A DNA stretch of 64,000 nt from CBFDBF01 sp050291465 (lineage in GTDB: Bacteria > Pseudomonadota > Gammaproteobacteria > Chromatiales > Chromatiaceae), in assembly GCA_050291465.1 (NCBI GenBank), contig JBNKJV010000016.1, forward strand, positions 1 to 64,000, in the 5' to 3' direction. Shown here one piece after another: positions 8,892-17,236 of this stretch (positions within the stretch are counted from its first letter, which is position 1; each line of letters opens with the position of its first letter). The notes under the pieces were generated by a model that worked only from the letters and a program-made list of their open reading frames with translations, had not been told where the DNA came from and did not search any database. The position numbers and the translations under genes were made by a program.

Positions 8892-9488
8892 TCACCCAAC
8901 CCGCCCCAGGGTCCGCCGGCGGAATTCCACCCCCAGCTTCCGGGCGATTTGTTCGCAGGCCGCAATGTCCACCCCTTCCAGTCCGTCGATGGCGGTGGCC
9001 GAGACCTCGGAAATGTAATCAGGGGCTAGTTTAAGGAACTCCAGCATGGCACTGTAGGAGCCGGGCAAGGCCGGAAGGCAGTGACGGTTGTAGACCTCTT
9101 CATTCTGGGCGTTCAGTGATACCGATAGGCTGTCCACACAATCCGCCAGTTCCGGCAGTACGTTACGTTTATGCACCAGATTGGCCAGACCGTCGGTATT
9201 GATCCTTACCTTGCCGCCCCGGGCCTTGATCCAACGGGCGACCTCCAGCAGGACCTTAAGCCGTAGGGTCGGTTCGCCATAGCCGCAGAACACCACTTCC
9301 GAGTAAGCCGTAGGGTCGTCGATACTGGCGATGATCTCCTCCGCGGAGGGGCGGTGGTCCAGGGCCAGATCATAATCGTGGACCTGAAAACTGCCCAGGT
9401 TCTTCGGGCAGAAGGCGCATTCCAGGGTGCAGCGGTCGGTGATATTCAGATAGAGCCGGTCGCCGATGCGATAACTGATCTCTCCCAC
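8892..9488 (-). CDS. Short radical SAM protein (TatD-linked type)
   Basis: This 198-residue radical SAM protein has the CX3CX2C cluster motif at Cys20, Cys24 and Cys27 (RCTLECAFCPKN), binding one 4Fe-4S cluster and S-adenosylmethionine. VVFCGYGEPTLR and KVRINTDGLAN are the expected following strand motifs. There is no SPASM or other C-terminal extension, so it is close to a minimal barrel. It resembles the family called TatD nuclease-associated radical SAM proteins, whose substrate is unknown. tatD itself lies 16 kb away in this window. The GTG start directly follows the TAA stop of the upstream HDOD gene (TAAGTG), so the two are probably translationally coupled. Confidence 0.8.
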   Translation of the reverse strand: MGEISYRIGDRLYLNITDRCTLECAFCPKNLGSFQVHDYDLALDHRPSAEEIIASIDDPTAYSEVVFCGYGEPTLRLKVLLEVARWIKARGGKVRINTDGLANLVHKRNVLPELADCVDSLSVSLNAQNEEVYNRHCLPALPGSYSAMLEFLKLAPDYISEVSATAIDGLEGVDIAACEQIARKLGVEFRRRTLGRVG

Positions 9489-10874
9489 TTATCGTCCCCC
9501 CGCCAACTGGTTACAGAGTTGCTGGCAGAGTTGCTTAAACCTTCCGTAGCCGTCCTCGTTAAGGGTTTCCGGGTTTTCCGTGTCGGCGTACAGGAGTCCG
9601 ACCGGTTTGTTGCGTACATATATGGACATTATAAAAAAACCTCTATTATCGACAGCTTCCCGCAATACCTCCGGGATCAGAGGCAGGTACTTCTCCCGGT
9701 TATCATCGTTTAACCAGAAGGCCTGGGGTTTGGACAGAAGTACGGAAAACAGATTACGCTTATCCCGTCGGCAGTTGAAACGGCGAAGGGGGTCATCTTT
9801 ATCGCCTCCCGTTACGAATCGTGCCTTGATCCCTCTGCGGTCGCGGTTGAGCACGGCAAACATGACCCGGTCCAGGCCGATCTCCTTCCGCATACGGGTG
9901 GTAATCCTGGCAAGCTGCTGCTGGAGTGCATTGGCAGGGATGGGGATGGCAGTGGTCTCCGCTGCGGCATCCGCCGCCGCGAGAGCAGGCGCCTGTTCCG
10001 CCGCCTGCCCGGGATCCGGGGAGAGGCTCACCAGACTTGCGGCGGTGAGGGGCAGCGGCAGCGCCAGTATATCCCGGGCGGTCTCCGCGGCCAGGGAATG
10101 GAGTCTGGCGCCGGCGTGGTCGGGGGAAATCAGCAGGATTTCGGCCAGGAGGTCCGTAAGGTCCCTGGTCTCCGCGCTGCCCCAGTCCCGTTCCGTCTCC
10201 CGCGCCAGAGCCGTCGCCAGCACCACCTTTTGCGGCCGGGTCTGCAACGGCCAGCCCTCGGACAGGGCGGAAGCGACCAGCGGTGGCAAACGCCACAGTT
10301 CGGCCAGGGCCATACCGAGCTGTTGCAGGGTGAAGCCGAGCACGGCCCGGGATCCGCTGGCATAATCGGCACCGGCGGCAACGCGGGCTTCGATCCGATC
10401 CATCTCTTCTATGGCGTGGGTGCGCAGGGCCATTTCCCCGCAATTAAAAAGGAGCGCCGCGAGCCCAAGCTCGTCAGGATTGCTATCCTCTCTATCGAGG
10501 CCCCAGCGGTGGGCGTAGTGGGAGGCGTGGAAGGCCCGGGAGTAGCAATGCGCCAGGCCCGTCCTGACCCGGCCCTCAGGTATCTGTTCCAGTACCGGCA
10601 GTCGTTGCAGGAGATTCGAGAGCGAGGTCTGTCCCAATAGTGAGATGGCATGGGCCAGGCTGCCGGGTGCTTCCTTGGGGGATCCCGCGGCGCCGGCGTA
10701 GTGGCGGAACAGGTCCAGGGAGAATCCCGGATCGCGGCCGATAATCCGCTGCAGGTCGGTATTAGTGGCGCTGCTGCTGTTCAATAATCGGATGACCCGG
10801 ACCTTGGACGCGGCCATCGCCGGCAGGGGGCGTTTCCCAAGGAATTGAATCCATTCACCGAGGGTTTTTGGCAT
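9489..10874 (-). CDS. HDOD domain protein with C-terminal GAF-like domain
   Basis: This is a 461-residue putative signalling protein. Residues about 8-215 form an HDOD domain, recognisable from SLAHAISLLGQTSLSNLL, the helical block with ALLFNCGEMAL, and LGMALAELWRLPPLVASAL. HDOD resembles HD hydrolases but lacks the metal ligands and usually serves as a scaffold in signalling. Residues about 310-461 look like a GAF sensor, with RDRRGIKARFVTGGD in its middle and VGLLYADTEN near its end. A linker rich in Ala and Pro joins them. I chose the ATG at 10874 because GGGAGG lies about 10 bases upstream; an ATG at 10892 has no visible ribosome-binding site. The gene diverges from the hydrolase gene with a 29-bp gap. 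Confidence 0.8.
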   Translation of the reverse strand: MPKTLGEWIQFLGKRPLPAMAASKVRVIRLLNSSSATNTDLQRIIGRDPGFSLDLFRHYAGAAGSPKEAPGSLAHAISLLGQTSLSNLLQRLPVLEQIPEGRVRTGLAHCYSRAFHASHYAHRWGLDREDSNPDELGLAALLFNCGEMALRTHAIEEMDRIEARVAAGADYASGSRAVLGFTLQQLGMALAELWRLPPLVASALSEGWPLQTRPQKVVLATALARETERDWGSAETRDLTDLLAEILLISPDHAGARLHSLAAETARDILALPLPLTAASLVSLSPDPGQAAEQAPALAAADAAAETTAIPIPANALQQQLARITTRMRKEIGLDRVMFAVLNRDRRGIKARFVTGGDKDDPLRRFNCRRDKRNLFSVLLSKPQAFWLNDDNREKYLPLIPEVLREAVDNRGFFIMSIYVRNKPVGLLYADTENPETLNEDGYGRFKQLCQQLCNQLAGGR

Positions 10875-10903
10875 ATGCGACCGTCCTCCCATGAAAGCGG
10901 ATT

Positions 10904-11590
10904 ATGAAAGCACAAGATAGGAATAATGGAAACCTAAACCCCACCCGGGACAGGGAAGGAGGGGCGGTGGTGCTGGTGCACGGCATCTGGATGACCGGGC
11001 TGGAGATGAGATGGCTGGGGTTACGGTTGGCGAGCTGCGGTTTTTCACCGAGCCATTTTCATTACCGTTCCATCCACCGCTCTCCGGCAGAGAATGCACG
11101 GCAGCTGGGCTATTATCTGAAACGGCTGAATGCCGATCAGATCCATCTCGTGGGCCACAGCCTGGGCGGCATCGTACTGCTGCACCTGTTTGAACAGTTT
11201 TCCGATCTGCCGCCGGGCCGGGTGGTCCTGATGGGTTCGCCGGTACTGGGCAGCGGTGTGGCGGAGCATATGGCCGGGTCCCGTTGGTTGCGGCCGATTC
11301 TGGGACGCAGCACGGAGCGGGGCCTTCTGGGGGACGCCCCGGCCTGGACCGCGTGCCGGGATCTGGGGGTGATTGCCGGAACCCTGGGGGTGGGGGTGGG
11401 GCGAATCCTGGGTGGGTTTGCGGCGCCCGGCGACGGTACCGTTGCGGTAGCGGAGGCCGGGCTTCCCGGGGCCGCTCTGCGCATAATGGATACCAGCCAC
11501 ACCAGCATGCTTTTCTCCCCGGCGGTGGCCCGTGAGGTGTGTCACTTTCTGCACCATGGATACTTTTCAGGGACTGAACCGGCGGCATAG
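10904..11590 (+). CDS. Alpha/beta-fold hydrolase (lipase/PGAP1-like)
   Basis: This 228-residue protein has an alpha/beta hydrolase fold. The oxyanion strand is VVLVHGIWMTG, the nucleophile elbow is GHSLGG with Ser86, a likely acid is in APGDGTVAV, and the catalytic His is in MDTSHTSML near the end. The family covers esterases, lipases and acyltransferase-like proteins, so the substrate cannot be assigned. No signal peptide or membrane segment is visible, which suggests a cytosolic protein. It is followed by yebC after about 105 bp and is probably a separate transcription unit. Confidence 0.82.
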   Translation: MKAQDRNNGNLNPTRDREGGAVVLVHGIWMTGLEMRWLGLRLASCGFSPSHFHYRSIHRSPAENARQLGYYLKRLNADQIHLVGHSLGGIVLLHLFEQFSDLPPGRVVLMGSPVLGSGVAEHMAGSRWLRPILGRSTERGLLGDAPAWTACRDLGVIAGTLGVGVGRILGGFAAPGDGTVAVAEAGLPGAALRIMDTSHTSMLFSPAVAREVCHFLHHGYFSGTEPAA

Positions 11591-11695
11591 ATACCCGGGG
11601 CCCGAGTTTCTGAGTGACTTCCGGAGTGGTAAACTTCCTTCCCAATTAGGGTGCCTCCGATTAAAGGCTCCTGGTACGAATTGAGAGGGTAATAC

Positions 11696-12442
11696 ATGGC
11701 TGGACACAGTAAATGGGCCAATATCAAACATAAAAAAGCGGCCAACGACAAAAAACGGGGAAAGATCTGGACCAAACTGCTGCGGGAAGTGACGGTGGCG
11801 GCTAAGGAAGGCGGTGGTGATGTGGATACCAATCCAAGATTGCGCCTGGCGGTGGATAAGGCCAACGGCGCCAATGTTCCCAAGGACACCATCGATCGCG
11901 CGGTCAAGCGTGGTGCCGGAGCGGGTGAAGGTGACAACTACGACGAGATCCGCTACGAGGGGTACGGCCCCGGGGGCACGGCGGTGCTGGTGGACTGCAT
12001 GACGGATAACCGTAACCGTACCGCGTCCGAGGTGCGGCACGCCTTTACCAAACACGGTGGTAACCTGGGTACCGACGGTTCGGTAGCCTATCTATTCAGC
12101 AAGCAGGGCATTATCAGTTACGCCCCGGGGGCGAATGAGGATGCCCTCATGGAGGCGGCCCTGGAAGCGGGGGCCGACGACGTGGTGACCAACGATGACG
12201 GTTCCGTTGATGTGTTGACCACGCCGGAGGGTTTCTCCGAAATCAAGGATGCCATGGTGGCCGCCGGACATGCGCCGGATAACGCCGAGGTGACCTTCGA
12301 AGCGTCCACCAGAACCGAGCTGGACCAGGAAACGGCTGAAAAGTTATTGAAGATGGTGGATGCTCTGGAAGATCTGGACGATGTGCAGGAGGTCTATACC
12401 AACGCCGATATCGCCGACGAAATCCTGGAGGCTCTGGAGTAA
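11696..12442 (+). CDS. yebC: YebC/TACO1 family protein
   Basis: This 248-residue protein begins AGHSKWANIKHKKAANDKK, the hallmark YebC N-terminus. It shows the conserved VPKDTIDRAVKRG and YEGYGPGGTAVLVDCMTDN blocks. YebC-type proteins act as ribosome-associated factors that help translation through difficult stretches such as polyproline in several bacteria; older annotations call them transcriptional regulators. Its position just upstream of ruvC is the standard gammaproteobacterial arrangement. A GAGAGGG ribosome-binding site lies upstream of the ATG. Confidence 0.95.
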   Translation: MAGHSKWANIKHKKAANDKKRGKIWTKLLREVTVAAKEGGGDVDTNPRLRLAVDKANGANVPKDTIDRAVKRGAGAGEGDNYDEIRYEGYGPGGTAVLVDCMTDNRNRTASEVRHAFTKHGGNLGTDGSVAYLFSKQGIISYAPGANEDALMEAALEAGADDVVTNDDGSVDVLTTPEGFSEIKDAMVAAGHAPDNAEVTFEASTRTELDQETAEKLLKMVDALEDLDDVQEVYTNADIADEILEALE

Positions 12443-12569
12443 TGGAGCGGCGCCCGATGGCGCTATCGCGGAAACACCGTTACACACAGCCTGTGTGACA
12501 GATCGGAATAGATCCTGGAGGAATAGAGCACTGTCATCCCGCGGCCGTCAAGCCAACAGATCCGAGTCC

Positions 12570-13076
12570 ATGCGCCGCATCCTCGGTATCGATCCCGGTT
12601 CCCGGATCACCGGGTACGGGGTGATCGACAGTGACGGTACCAGAAGCGTCCACGTGGTCAGCGGCTGCATCACCACCAAGGGGGAGGATCTCGCGCAGCG
12701 GCTGGGGGAAATATATCGGGGGATTGCTGAAGTCATCGCCGATCACCGGCCGCAGGAGATGGCGGTGGAGCAGGTCTTTGTGGCAAAGAATGCGGCATCG
12801 GCGCTGAAACTGGGTCAGGCCCGTGGGGCGGCCATATGTGCCGGGGTGGTGGCCGGTCTGACGGTCACTGAATATACGCCGCGGATGATTAAACAGGCGG
12901 TGGTCGGTACCGGTGCCGCCGCCAAGGGACAGGTCGAACACATGGTAAAGCTGATACTTCAGGTGAAGGGGGACCTGACCGCGGATCAGAGTGATGCGCT
13001 GGCGGTGGCCATCAGTCACGCCCATTCCGGGAGCACCCTGCAGAAACTGGCGCAGGCCATGGGGGAAAAGGGATGA
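12570..13076 (+). CDS. ruvC: Holliday junction resolvase RuvC
   Basis: RuvC is the dimeric endonuclease that cuts Holliday junctions after RuvAB branch migration. The 168-residue product starts MRRILGIDPGSRITGYGVI with catalytic Asp8. It also has MAVEQVFVAKNAASALKLGQ, which carries the catalytic Glu, and the C-terminal DQSDALAVAISHAH with the remaining acidic residues. The frame is open upstream, but the ATG at 12570 matches all family members. The stop overlaps the ruvA start by 4 bases. Confidence 0.95.
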   Translation: MRRILGIDPGSRITGYGVIDSDGTRSVHVVSGCITTKGEDLAQRLGEIYRGIAEVIADHRPQEMAVEQVFVAKNAASALKLGQARGAAICAGVVAGLTVTEYTPRMIKQAVVGTGAAAKGQVEHMVKLILQVKGDLTADQSDALAVAISHAHSGSTLQKLAQAMGEKG

Positions 13077-13678
13077 TCGGCCGGCTGCGCGGGGAGATCG
13101 TCAGCAAACATCCGCCTTTTCTGCTGCTGGAAGTGAACGGTGTGGGCTACGAAGTGGAAGCACCCATGTCCACCTTCTACGATCTGCCGTCGCCGGGAGA
13201 ACAGGTAACGCTTCTGACCCATCTGGTGGTGCGGGAGGACGCCCACGTCCTCTACGGATTCGGCAGCGAGTCGGAGCGATCCCTGTTTCGGGCCCTGCTC
13301 AAGGTCAGCGGCGTGGGGGCGAAAATGGCCCTTGCCATTCTTTCCGGCATGAGCGCCGAAGCCTTTGCCGCATGTGTTCAGGGTGACGATGTCTCCACCC
13401 TGGTACGATTACCCGGGATCGGCAAAAAAACCGCGGAGCGCTTGATTGTGGAGATGCGGGACCGTCTTGAAAAGCTGGGAATGGCGGACGGCGTAGCCGT
13501 AACATCGGTCATGGCGGCGGAGCGGCCGGGTGAGACGCCGGTGGCCGAGGCGGTGGGGGCCCTGATGGCCCTCGGATACAAGCCCAATGACGCCAGTCGC
13601 ATGGTACGCGGCGTGGAACAGCAAGGGCTCTCCAGCGAGGAACTGATCCGCGCCGCGCTCAAGAGCGTGGCCGGATAG
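13073..13678 (+). CDS. ruvA: Holliday junction branch migration protein RuvA
   Basis: RuvA binds the four-way junction as a tetramer and loads the RuvB motor. The 201-residue product begins MIGRLRGEIVSKHPPFLLLE (OB-fold domain). Two helix-hairpin-helix segments follow, including LLKVSGVGAKMALAIL and LVRLPGIGKKTAERLIVEM. A flexible linker leads to the small C-terminal domain that contacts RuvB (VAEAVGALMALGYKPNDASR). It starts inside the end of ruvC (ATGA-type junction). Confidence 0.95.
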   Translation: MIGRLRGEIVSKHPPFLLLEVNGVGYEVEAPMSTFYDLPSPGEQVTLLTHLVVREDAHVLYGFGSESERSLFRALLKVSGVGAKMALAILSGMSAEAFAACVQGDDVSTLVRLPGIGKKTAERLIVEMRDRLEKLGMADGVAVTSVMAAERPGETPVAEAVGALMALGYKPNDASRMVRGVEQQGLSSEELIRAALKSVAG

Positions 13679-13702
13679 GTCTGGAAACATCCCTAATAAC
13701 CG

Positions 13703-13729
13703 ACAACTGATAACTGATAACTGATAACT
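13703..13729. repeat. 7-bp tandem repeat just upstream of ruvB
   Basis: About four copies of a seven-base unit (ACAACTG, then ATAACTG, ATAACTG, ATAACT) lie in the ruvA-ruvB gap and end five bases before the ruvB ATG. The unit resembles the right-hand arms of the elements at 20630-20713 and 32983-33181. No Shine-Dalgarno sequence is visible between the repeat and the start codon. Confidence 0.75.
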
Positions 13730-13734
13730 CCCCC

Positions 13735-14784
13735 ATGTCCCCTCCCGATCGAATCATCTCCCCCGAGGCCGGCTCCGAAGACGCTGCCATGGATCGCGCC
13801 ATCCGGCCCCGGCAACTGCAGGAGTATGTGGGTCAGCCGGTGGTGCGGGAGCAGATGGAGATCTTTATTCATGCGGCGCGGGAGCGGAACGAGGCCCTGG
13901 ACCATGTGCTTATATTCGGTCCCCCGGGTCTGGGGAAGACCACCCTGGCGCACATCATCGCCAACGAGATGGGTGTCAACATACGCCACACCTCCGGCCC
14001 GGTGCTGGAAAAGCCGGGTGACCTGGCGGCCCTTTTGACCAACCTCGAACCCCATGACGTGCTTTTCGTGGATGAGATCCACCGCCTCAGTCCGGTGGTG
14101 GAAGAGGTGCTTTATCCGGCCATGGAGGACTATCAGCTGGATATCCTGATCGGCGAGGGTCCGGCGGCCCGCTCCATCAAGCTGGACCTTCCGCCCTTCA
14201 CCCTGGTGGGCGCCACCACCCGTGCGGGTCTGCTGACGTCACCGTTGCGTGACCGTTTCGGGATCGTTCAGCGGTTGGAGTTCTATTGCACGGAAGATCT
14301 CACCCATATCGTGCGGCGTTCCGCCGGAATTCTGGATATCGAGACCGACCCGGAGGGTGCCAGGGAGATCGCCTGCCGCTCCCGCGGAACACCGCGTATC
14401 GCCAACCGGCTGTTGCGGCGGGTGCGGGATTATGCCCAGGTCAAGGCGGAGGGCAGGATCACGGCTGAGGTGGCGGATCGGGCCCTGGGGATGCTGAAGG
14501 TGGACGGCAACGGTTTCGATATCATGGACCGTAAGCTGCTCTCGGCGGTGATAGAAAAGTTTGACGGCGGACCGGTGGGTGTGGACAGCCTGGCGGCTGC
14601 TATCGGCGAGGAGCGGGGGACTATCGAGGATGTATTGGAGCCGTACCTGATTCAGCAGGGTTTCCTGATGCGTACCCCTCGCGGGAGGACGGCCACCCGG
14701 GCCGCGTATCAGCACTTCGGCCTTACGCCGAAGCCGCAGACCGAGGATGCGCCTGCCTCCGGCAGGGATCTGTTCGAAGAATAA
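13735..14784 (+). CDS. ruvB: Holliday junction branch migration helicase RuvB
   Basis: RuvB is the hexameric AAA+ motor that drives branch migration with RuvA. The 349-residue protein has Walker A GPPGLGKTTLA (Lys68), Walker B in LFVDEIHRL, the sensor segment LVGATTRAGLL with the arginine-finger region LRDRFGIVQRLEFY, and the C-terminal winged helix ending in a GRTATRAAYQHFGL block. The start MSPPDRIISPEAGSEDAAMD is typical. Unusually, the region before the ATG consists of the 7-bp repeat and a run of C residues, without a purine-rich ribosome-binding site. Confidence 0.95.
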   Translation: MSPPDRIISPEAGSEDAAMDRAIRPRQLQEYVGQPVVREQMEIFIHAARERNEALDHVLIFGPPGLGKTTLAHIIANEMGVNIRHTSGPVLEKPGDLAALLTNLEPHDVLFVDEIHRLSPVVEEVLYPAMEDYQLDILIGEGPAARSIKLDLPPFTLVGATTRAGLLTSPLRDRFGIVQRLEFYCTEDLTHIVRRSAGILDIETDPEGAREIACRSRGTPRIANRLLRRVRDYAQVKAEGRITAEVADRALGMLKVDGNGFDIMDRKLLSAVIEKFDGGPVGVDSLAAAIGEERGTIEDVLEPYLIQQGFLMRTPRGRTATRAAYQHFGLTPKPQTEDAPASGRDLFEE

Positions 14785-14788
14785 GGTT

Positions 14789-15208
14789 ATGAATTCAACC
14801 AGGGAATTTATCTGGCCGGTAAGGGTCTACTACGAGGATACCGATTCGGGGGGGGTGGTTTATTACGCCAATTACCTGAAATTTATGGAGCGGGCGCGCA
14901 GTGAGTGGTTGCGCAGTCTCGGATTCGAACAGGACCGGTTGATCGAGGAGGATAACGTCATCTTCGCGGTACGCCGGGTTGAAGTGGATTTCCATGCGCC
15001 CGCCCGCTTTAACGATGCGCTGTTGGTGAGCGTGCGGTTGATGCAACAAAAAAAGGTAAGCATGACTTTCCAGCAAGAGATCAAAGAAGAAAAAAGCGGA
15101 CAACTCCTGTGCAGCGGCAGCGTGCAGATCGCGAGTATCGCGGCTGATCGGTTTCGTCCCTGCGCCATTCCAGAGCGCCTGGCACGGGAGATAGCCGATG
15201 CAGAGTGA
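14789..15208 (+). CDS. ybgC: Tol-Pal-associated acyl-CoA thioesterase YbgC
   Basis: YbgC is a cytoplasmic hot-dog-fold thioesterase encoded at the head of the tol-pal operon. The 139-residue product has YYEDTDSGGVVYYANYLKFM, which contains the active-site Asp, followed by ERARSEWLRSLG. An upstream in-frame ATG inside ruvB is unlikely, because MNSTREFIWPVRVYYEDTD at 14789 aligns with YbgC and begins 4 bases after the ruvB stop. Its end overlaps tolQ by 11 bases. Confidence 0.93.
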   Translation: MNSTREFIWPVRVYYEDTDSGGVVYYANYLKFMERARSEWLRSLGFEQDRLIEEDNVIFAVRRVEVDFHAPARFNDALLVSVRLMQQKKVSMTFQQEIKEEKSGQLLCSGSVQIASIAADRFRPCAIPERLAREIADAE

Positions 15209-15869
15209 CCTCTCTTTCCTGCAACTGGTATTACATGCCAGTCCCCTGGTGCAACTGGTAATGGTCTCGCTCATGATGGCGTCGGTCGTCTCCTGGACCA
15301 TGATATTCGACCGTTTCAGGGTGCTGAAAAGAGCGCGCCAGGCGGCCGATCAGTTTGAGGAGCGCTTCTGGTCCGGGGGCGACCTGGGGGAGTTTTACCG
15401 GCTGATTGATAAGGACGATGGAACCACCGGTATGGCCAATATATTTCACGCCGGATTCCGGGAGTTCACCCGTCTGAAGACCCATGCGGACATCGAACCC
15501 ATGGCCATCGTCGAGGGGGTGAGACGCTCCATGCACGTGGCCTTGAGCCGCGAAATGGACGGATTGGAAACCAATCTCTCTTTTCTCGCCACCGTCGGTT
15601 CCACCAGCCCCTACGTGGGGCTGTTCGGAACGGTATGGGGCATCATGAACTCTTTCCACGCCCTGGGTAACGAGAAGCAGGCAACCCTGTCGCTGGTGGC
15701 GCCCGGTATCGCCGAGGCGTTGATCGCCACCGCTATGGGCCTGTTCGCGGCCATTCCGGCGGTGGTGGCCTACAACCGTTACTCCAATGACGTGGAACGG
15801 CTGAACGGACGCTATGAGGATTTTCTGGACGAGTTTACTTCGATTATCCAGCGGCAGGCGCATGCTTAA
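15198..15869 (+). CDS. tolQ: Tol-Pal system proton channel protein TolQ
   Basis: TolQ is the MotA/ExbB-like inner-membrane protein that, with TolR, couples the proton gradient to TolA movement during outer-membrane constriction. The 223-residue protein has a first helix near residues 17-38 (LVQLVMVSLMMASVVSWTMI), a cytoplasmic loop, then two helices. The conserved block VGSTSPYVGLFGTVWGIMNS and the segment ALIATAMGLFAAIPAVVAYN carry the channel-lining Thr and Ala residues. It is followed by an unusually long 102-bp gap before tolR. Confidence 0.95.
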   Translation: MQSDLSFLQLVLHASPLVQLVMVSLMMASVVSWTMIFDRFRVLKRARQAADQFEERFWSGGDLGEFYRLIDKDDGTTGMANIFHAGFREFTRLKTHADIEPMAIVEGVRRSMHVALSREMDGLETNLSFLATVGSTSPYVGLFGTVWGIMNSFHALGNEKQATLSLVAPGIAEALIATAMGLFAAIPAVVAYNRYSNDVERLNGRYEDFLDEFTSIIQRQAHA

Positions 15870-15877
15870 AGAGGTTT

Positions 15878-15939
15878 CAGAGCCGAGGGCCGAGGGCCGA
15901 GGATTATTTGTCAAAGGGTTTCCTGATACCTTGGCTCTG
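15878..15939. repeat. Inverted repeat with 7-bp tandem core between tolQ and tolR
   Basis: CAGAGCCGAGG (15878-15888) pairs with CCTTGGCTCTG (15929-15939) with one mismatch. Inside, the unit CCGAGGG repeats about three times (15883-15902). A second GC-rich palindrome (GCCGGCCGCCGGC) follows at about 15943-15955. The element sits where tolQ and tolR are usually almost adjacent and may be a transcript-processing or attenuation hairpin. Confidence 0.6.
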
Positions 15940-15971
15940 ATTGCCGGCCGCCGGCCTCCGAAGGAGGCCCT

Positions 15972-16397
15972 GTGAGCAGACAGAAAAAGAGCCGCCGACC
16001 CATGGCGGAGATCAACGTGGTGCCTTACATCGACGTGATGCTGGTATTGCTGGTGATCTTCATGATCACCGCGCCGCTCCTGACCCAGGGAGTGAAGGTG
16101 GATCTGCCGGTGGCGGATGCGGAGCCGATACCGCCGGAGGCGGATGATCCGGTAGTGGTATCGGTCAACTCCGCGGGTGAGTATTTCATCGATGTGGGGG
16201 AAGGCAAGAACAACCCGGTGGACGAAGAGACCCTGATGATCCGGGTGGCGGCGGTGCTCAAGTACCGGCCGAAGACCCCGATCCTGGTGCGGGGGGACCG
16301 CAGTGTGGATTACGGACGGGTGGTGCGCGCCATGGTGCTGATTCAGCAGGCGGGGGCGCCCAATGTCGGGCTGATTACGGAGACTCCAGAGCAGTAA
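15972..16397 (+). CDS. tolR: Tol-Pal system protein TolR
   Basis: TolR is the ExbD-like partner of TolQ, with one N-terminal membrane helix carrying the protonatable Asp and a periplasmic domain that can bind peptidoglycan. The 141-residue protein shows PMAEINVVPYIDVMLVLLVI (helix about residues 18-38, Asp within YIDVML). The GTG at 15972 is the start, preceded by a strong AAGGAGG at 15961-15967. The stop overlaps the tolA start as TAATG. Confidence 0.94.
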   Translation: MSRQKKSRRPMAEINVVPYIDVMLVLLVIFMITAPLLTQGVKVDLPVADAEPIPPEADDPVVVSVNSAGEYFIDVGEGKNNPVDEETLMIRVAAVLKYRPKTPILVRGDRSVDYGRVVRAMVLIQQAGAPNVGLITETPEQ

Positions 16398-17230
16398 TGC
16401 TGCAGATCCTGAAACGTAATCCGCAGGCGGTCGCCATCGCCGTAGTGATGCACATCATCATCCTAATCTTTCTGGTGGTGGGGGTGGATTGGCTGAAAAA
16501 GCCGGAGCAGCCGAAGGTTAATGTGGACGTGGTCCAGGCGCGGGTGGTGGATGAGTCCAAGGTGGCTGCGGAGGTGGAGAAGCTCAAACAGGCCGAGGAA
16601 CAGAAAAAGGCGGCCCGACGCAAAGAGGAACAGCGACTGGCGGATCTGAAAAAGAAACAGGAAGCGGAAAAGAAGCGCCTGGCGGATCTGGAGAAGAAGC
16701 GGCAGGAAGAGCAGAAGCGACTGGCCAGGGAGAAGCAGCAGCGGCTGGCGGAAGAGAAAAAGCGCAAGGAAGCGGAGGCCAAACGCAAACAGGAAGAGCA
16801 AAAACGCAAGGAAGCGGAGGCCAAACGCAAGGCCGAAGAGGAAGCCAAACGCAAGGCCGAGGCGGAAGCCAAGCGCAAGGAAGATGAGGCGCGAAAGGCG
16901 CGCGAGGCGGAACTGCAGGCGGCCATGGAGGCGGAGCGCAATGCCGGAGAGATAAACCGCTATATGGGATTGATCCAGCAGAAAGTGAAGCGTTACTGGC
17001 TGCGCCCGGCGGGGGCCGGCGGGAATCTGCAATGCCGTGTCCGGGTACGCCTGGCGCCGGGCGGCACGGTAATCGGGGTGAGTATTCTGCAGAGCAGCGG
17101 CAACGGGGCCTTCGACCGTTCCGCGGAGGCGGCGGTCTACAAGGCGGATCCGCTTCCCGTTCCCACGGGCAATCTGTTCGAACAGTTCCGTGACATCAAT
17201 TTTGTGTTTGATCCCAGCAAGGGCGAATAG
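16397..17230 (+). CDS. tolA: Tol-Pal system protein TolA
   Basis: TolA links the TolQR motor in the inner membrane to TolB and Pal at the outer membrane. The 277-residue protein has a membrane helix near residues 13-31 (AVVMHIIILIFLVVGVDWL) and a long charged helix (about 45-180) of Lys/Glu/Ala/Arg repeats such as EAEAKRKAEEEAKRKAE. The C-terminal globular domain starts at INRYMGLIQQKVKRYWLRP. The central helix is encoded by near-repetitive DNA that could expand or contract. The domain order matches TolA exactly. Confidence 0.94.
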   Translation: MLQILKRNPQAVAIAVVMHIIILIFLVVGVDWLKKPEQPKVNVDVVQARVVDESKVAAEVEKLKQAEEQKKAARRKEEQRLADLKKKQEAEKKRLADLEKKRQEEQKRLAREKQQRLAEEKKRKEAEAKRKQEEQKRKEAEAKRKAEEEAKRKAEAEAKRKEDEARKAREAELQAAMEAERNAGEINRYMGLIQQKVKRYWLRPAGAGGNLQCRVRVRLAPGGTVIGVSILQSSGNGAFDRSAEAAVYKADPLPVPTGNLFEQFRDINFVFDPSKGE

Positions 17231-17236
17231 CAAGTT

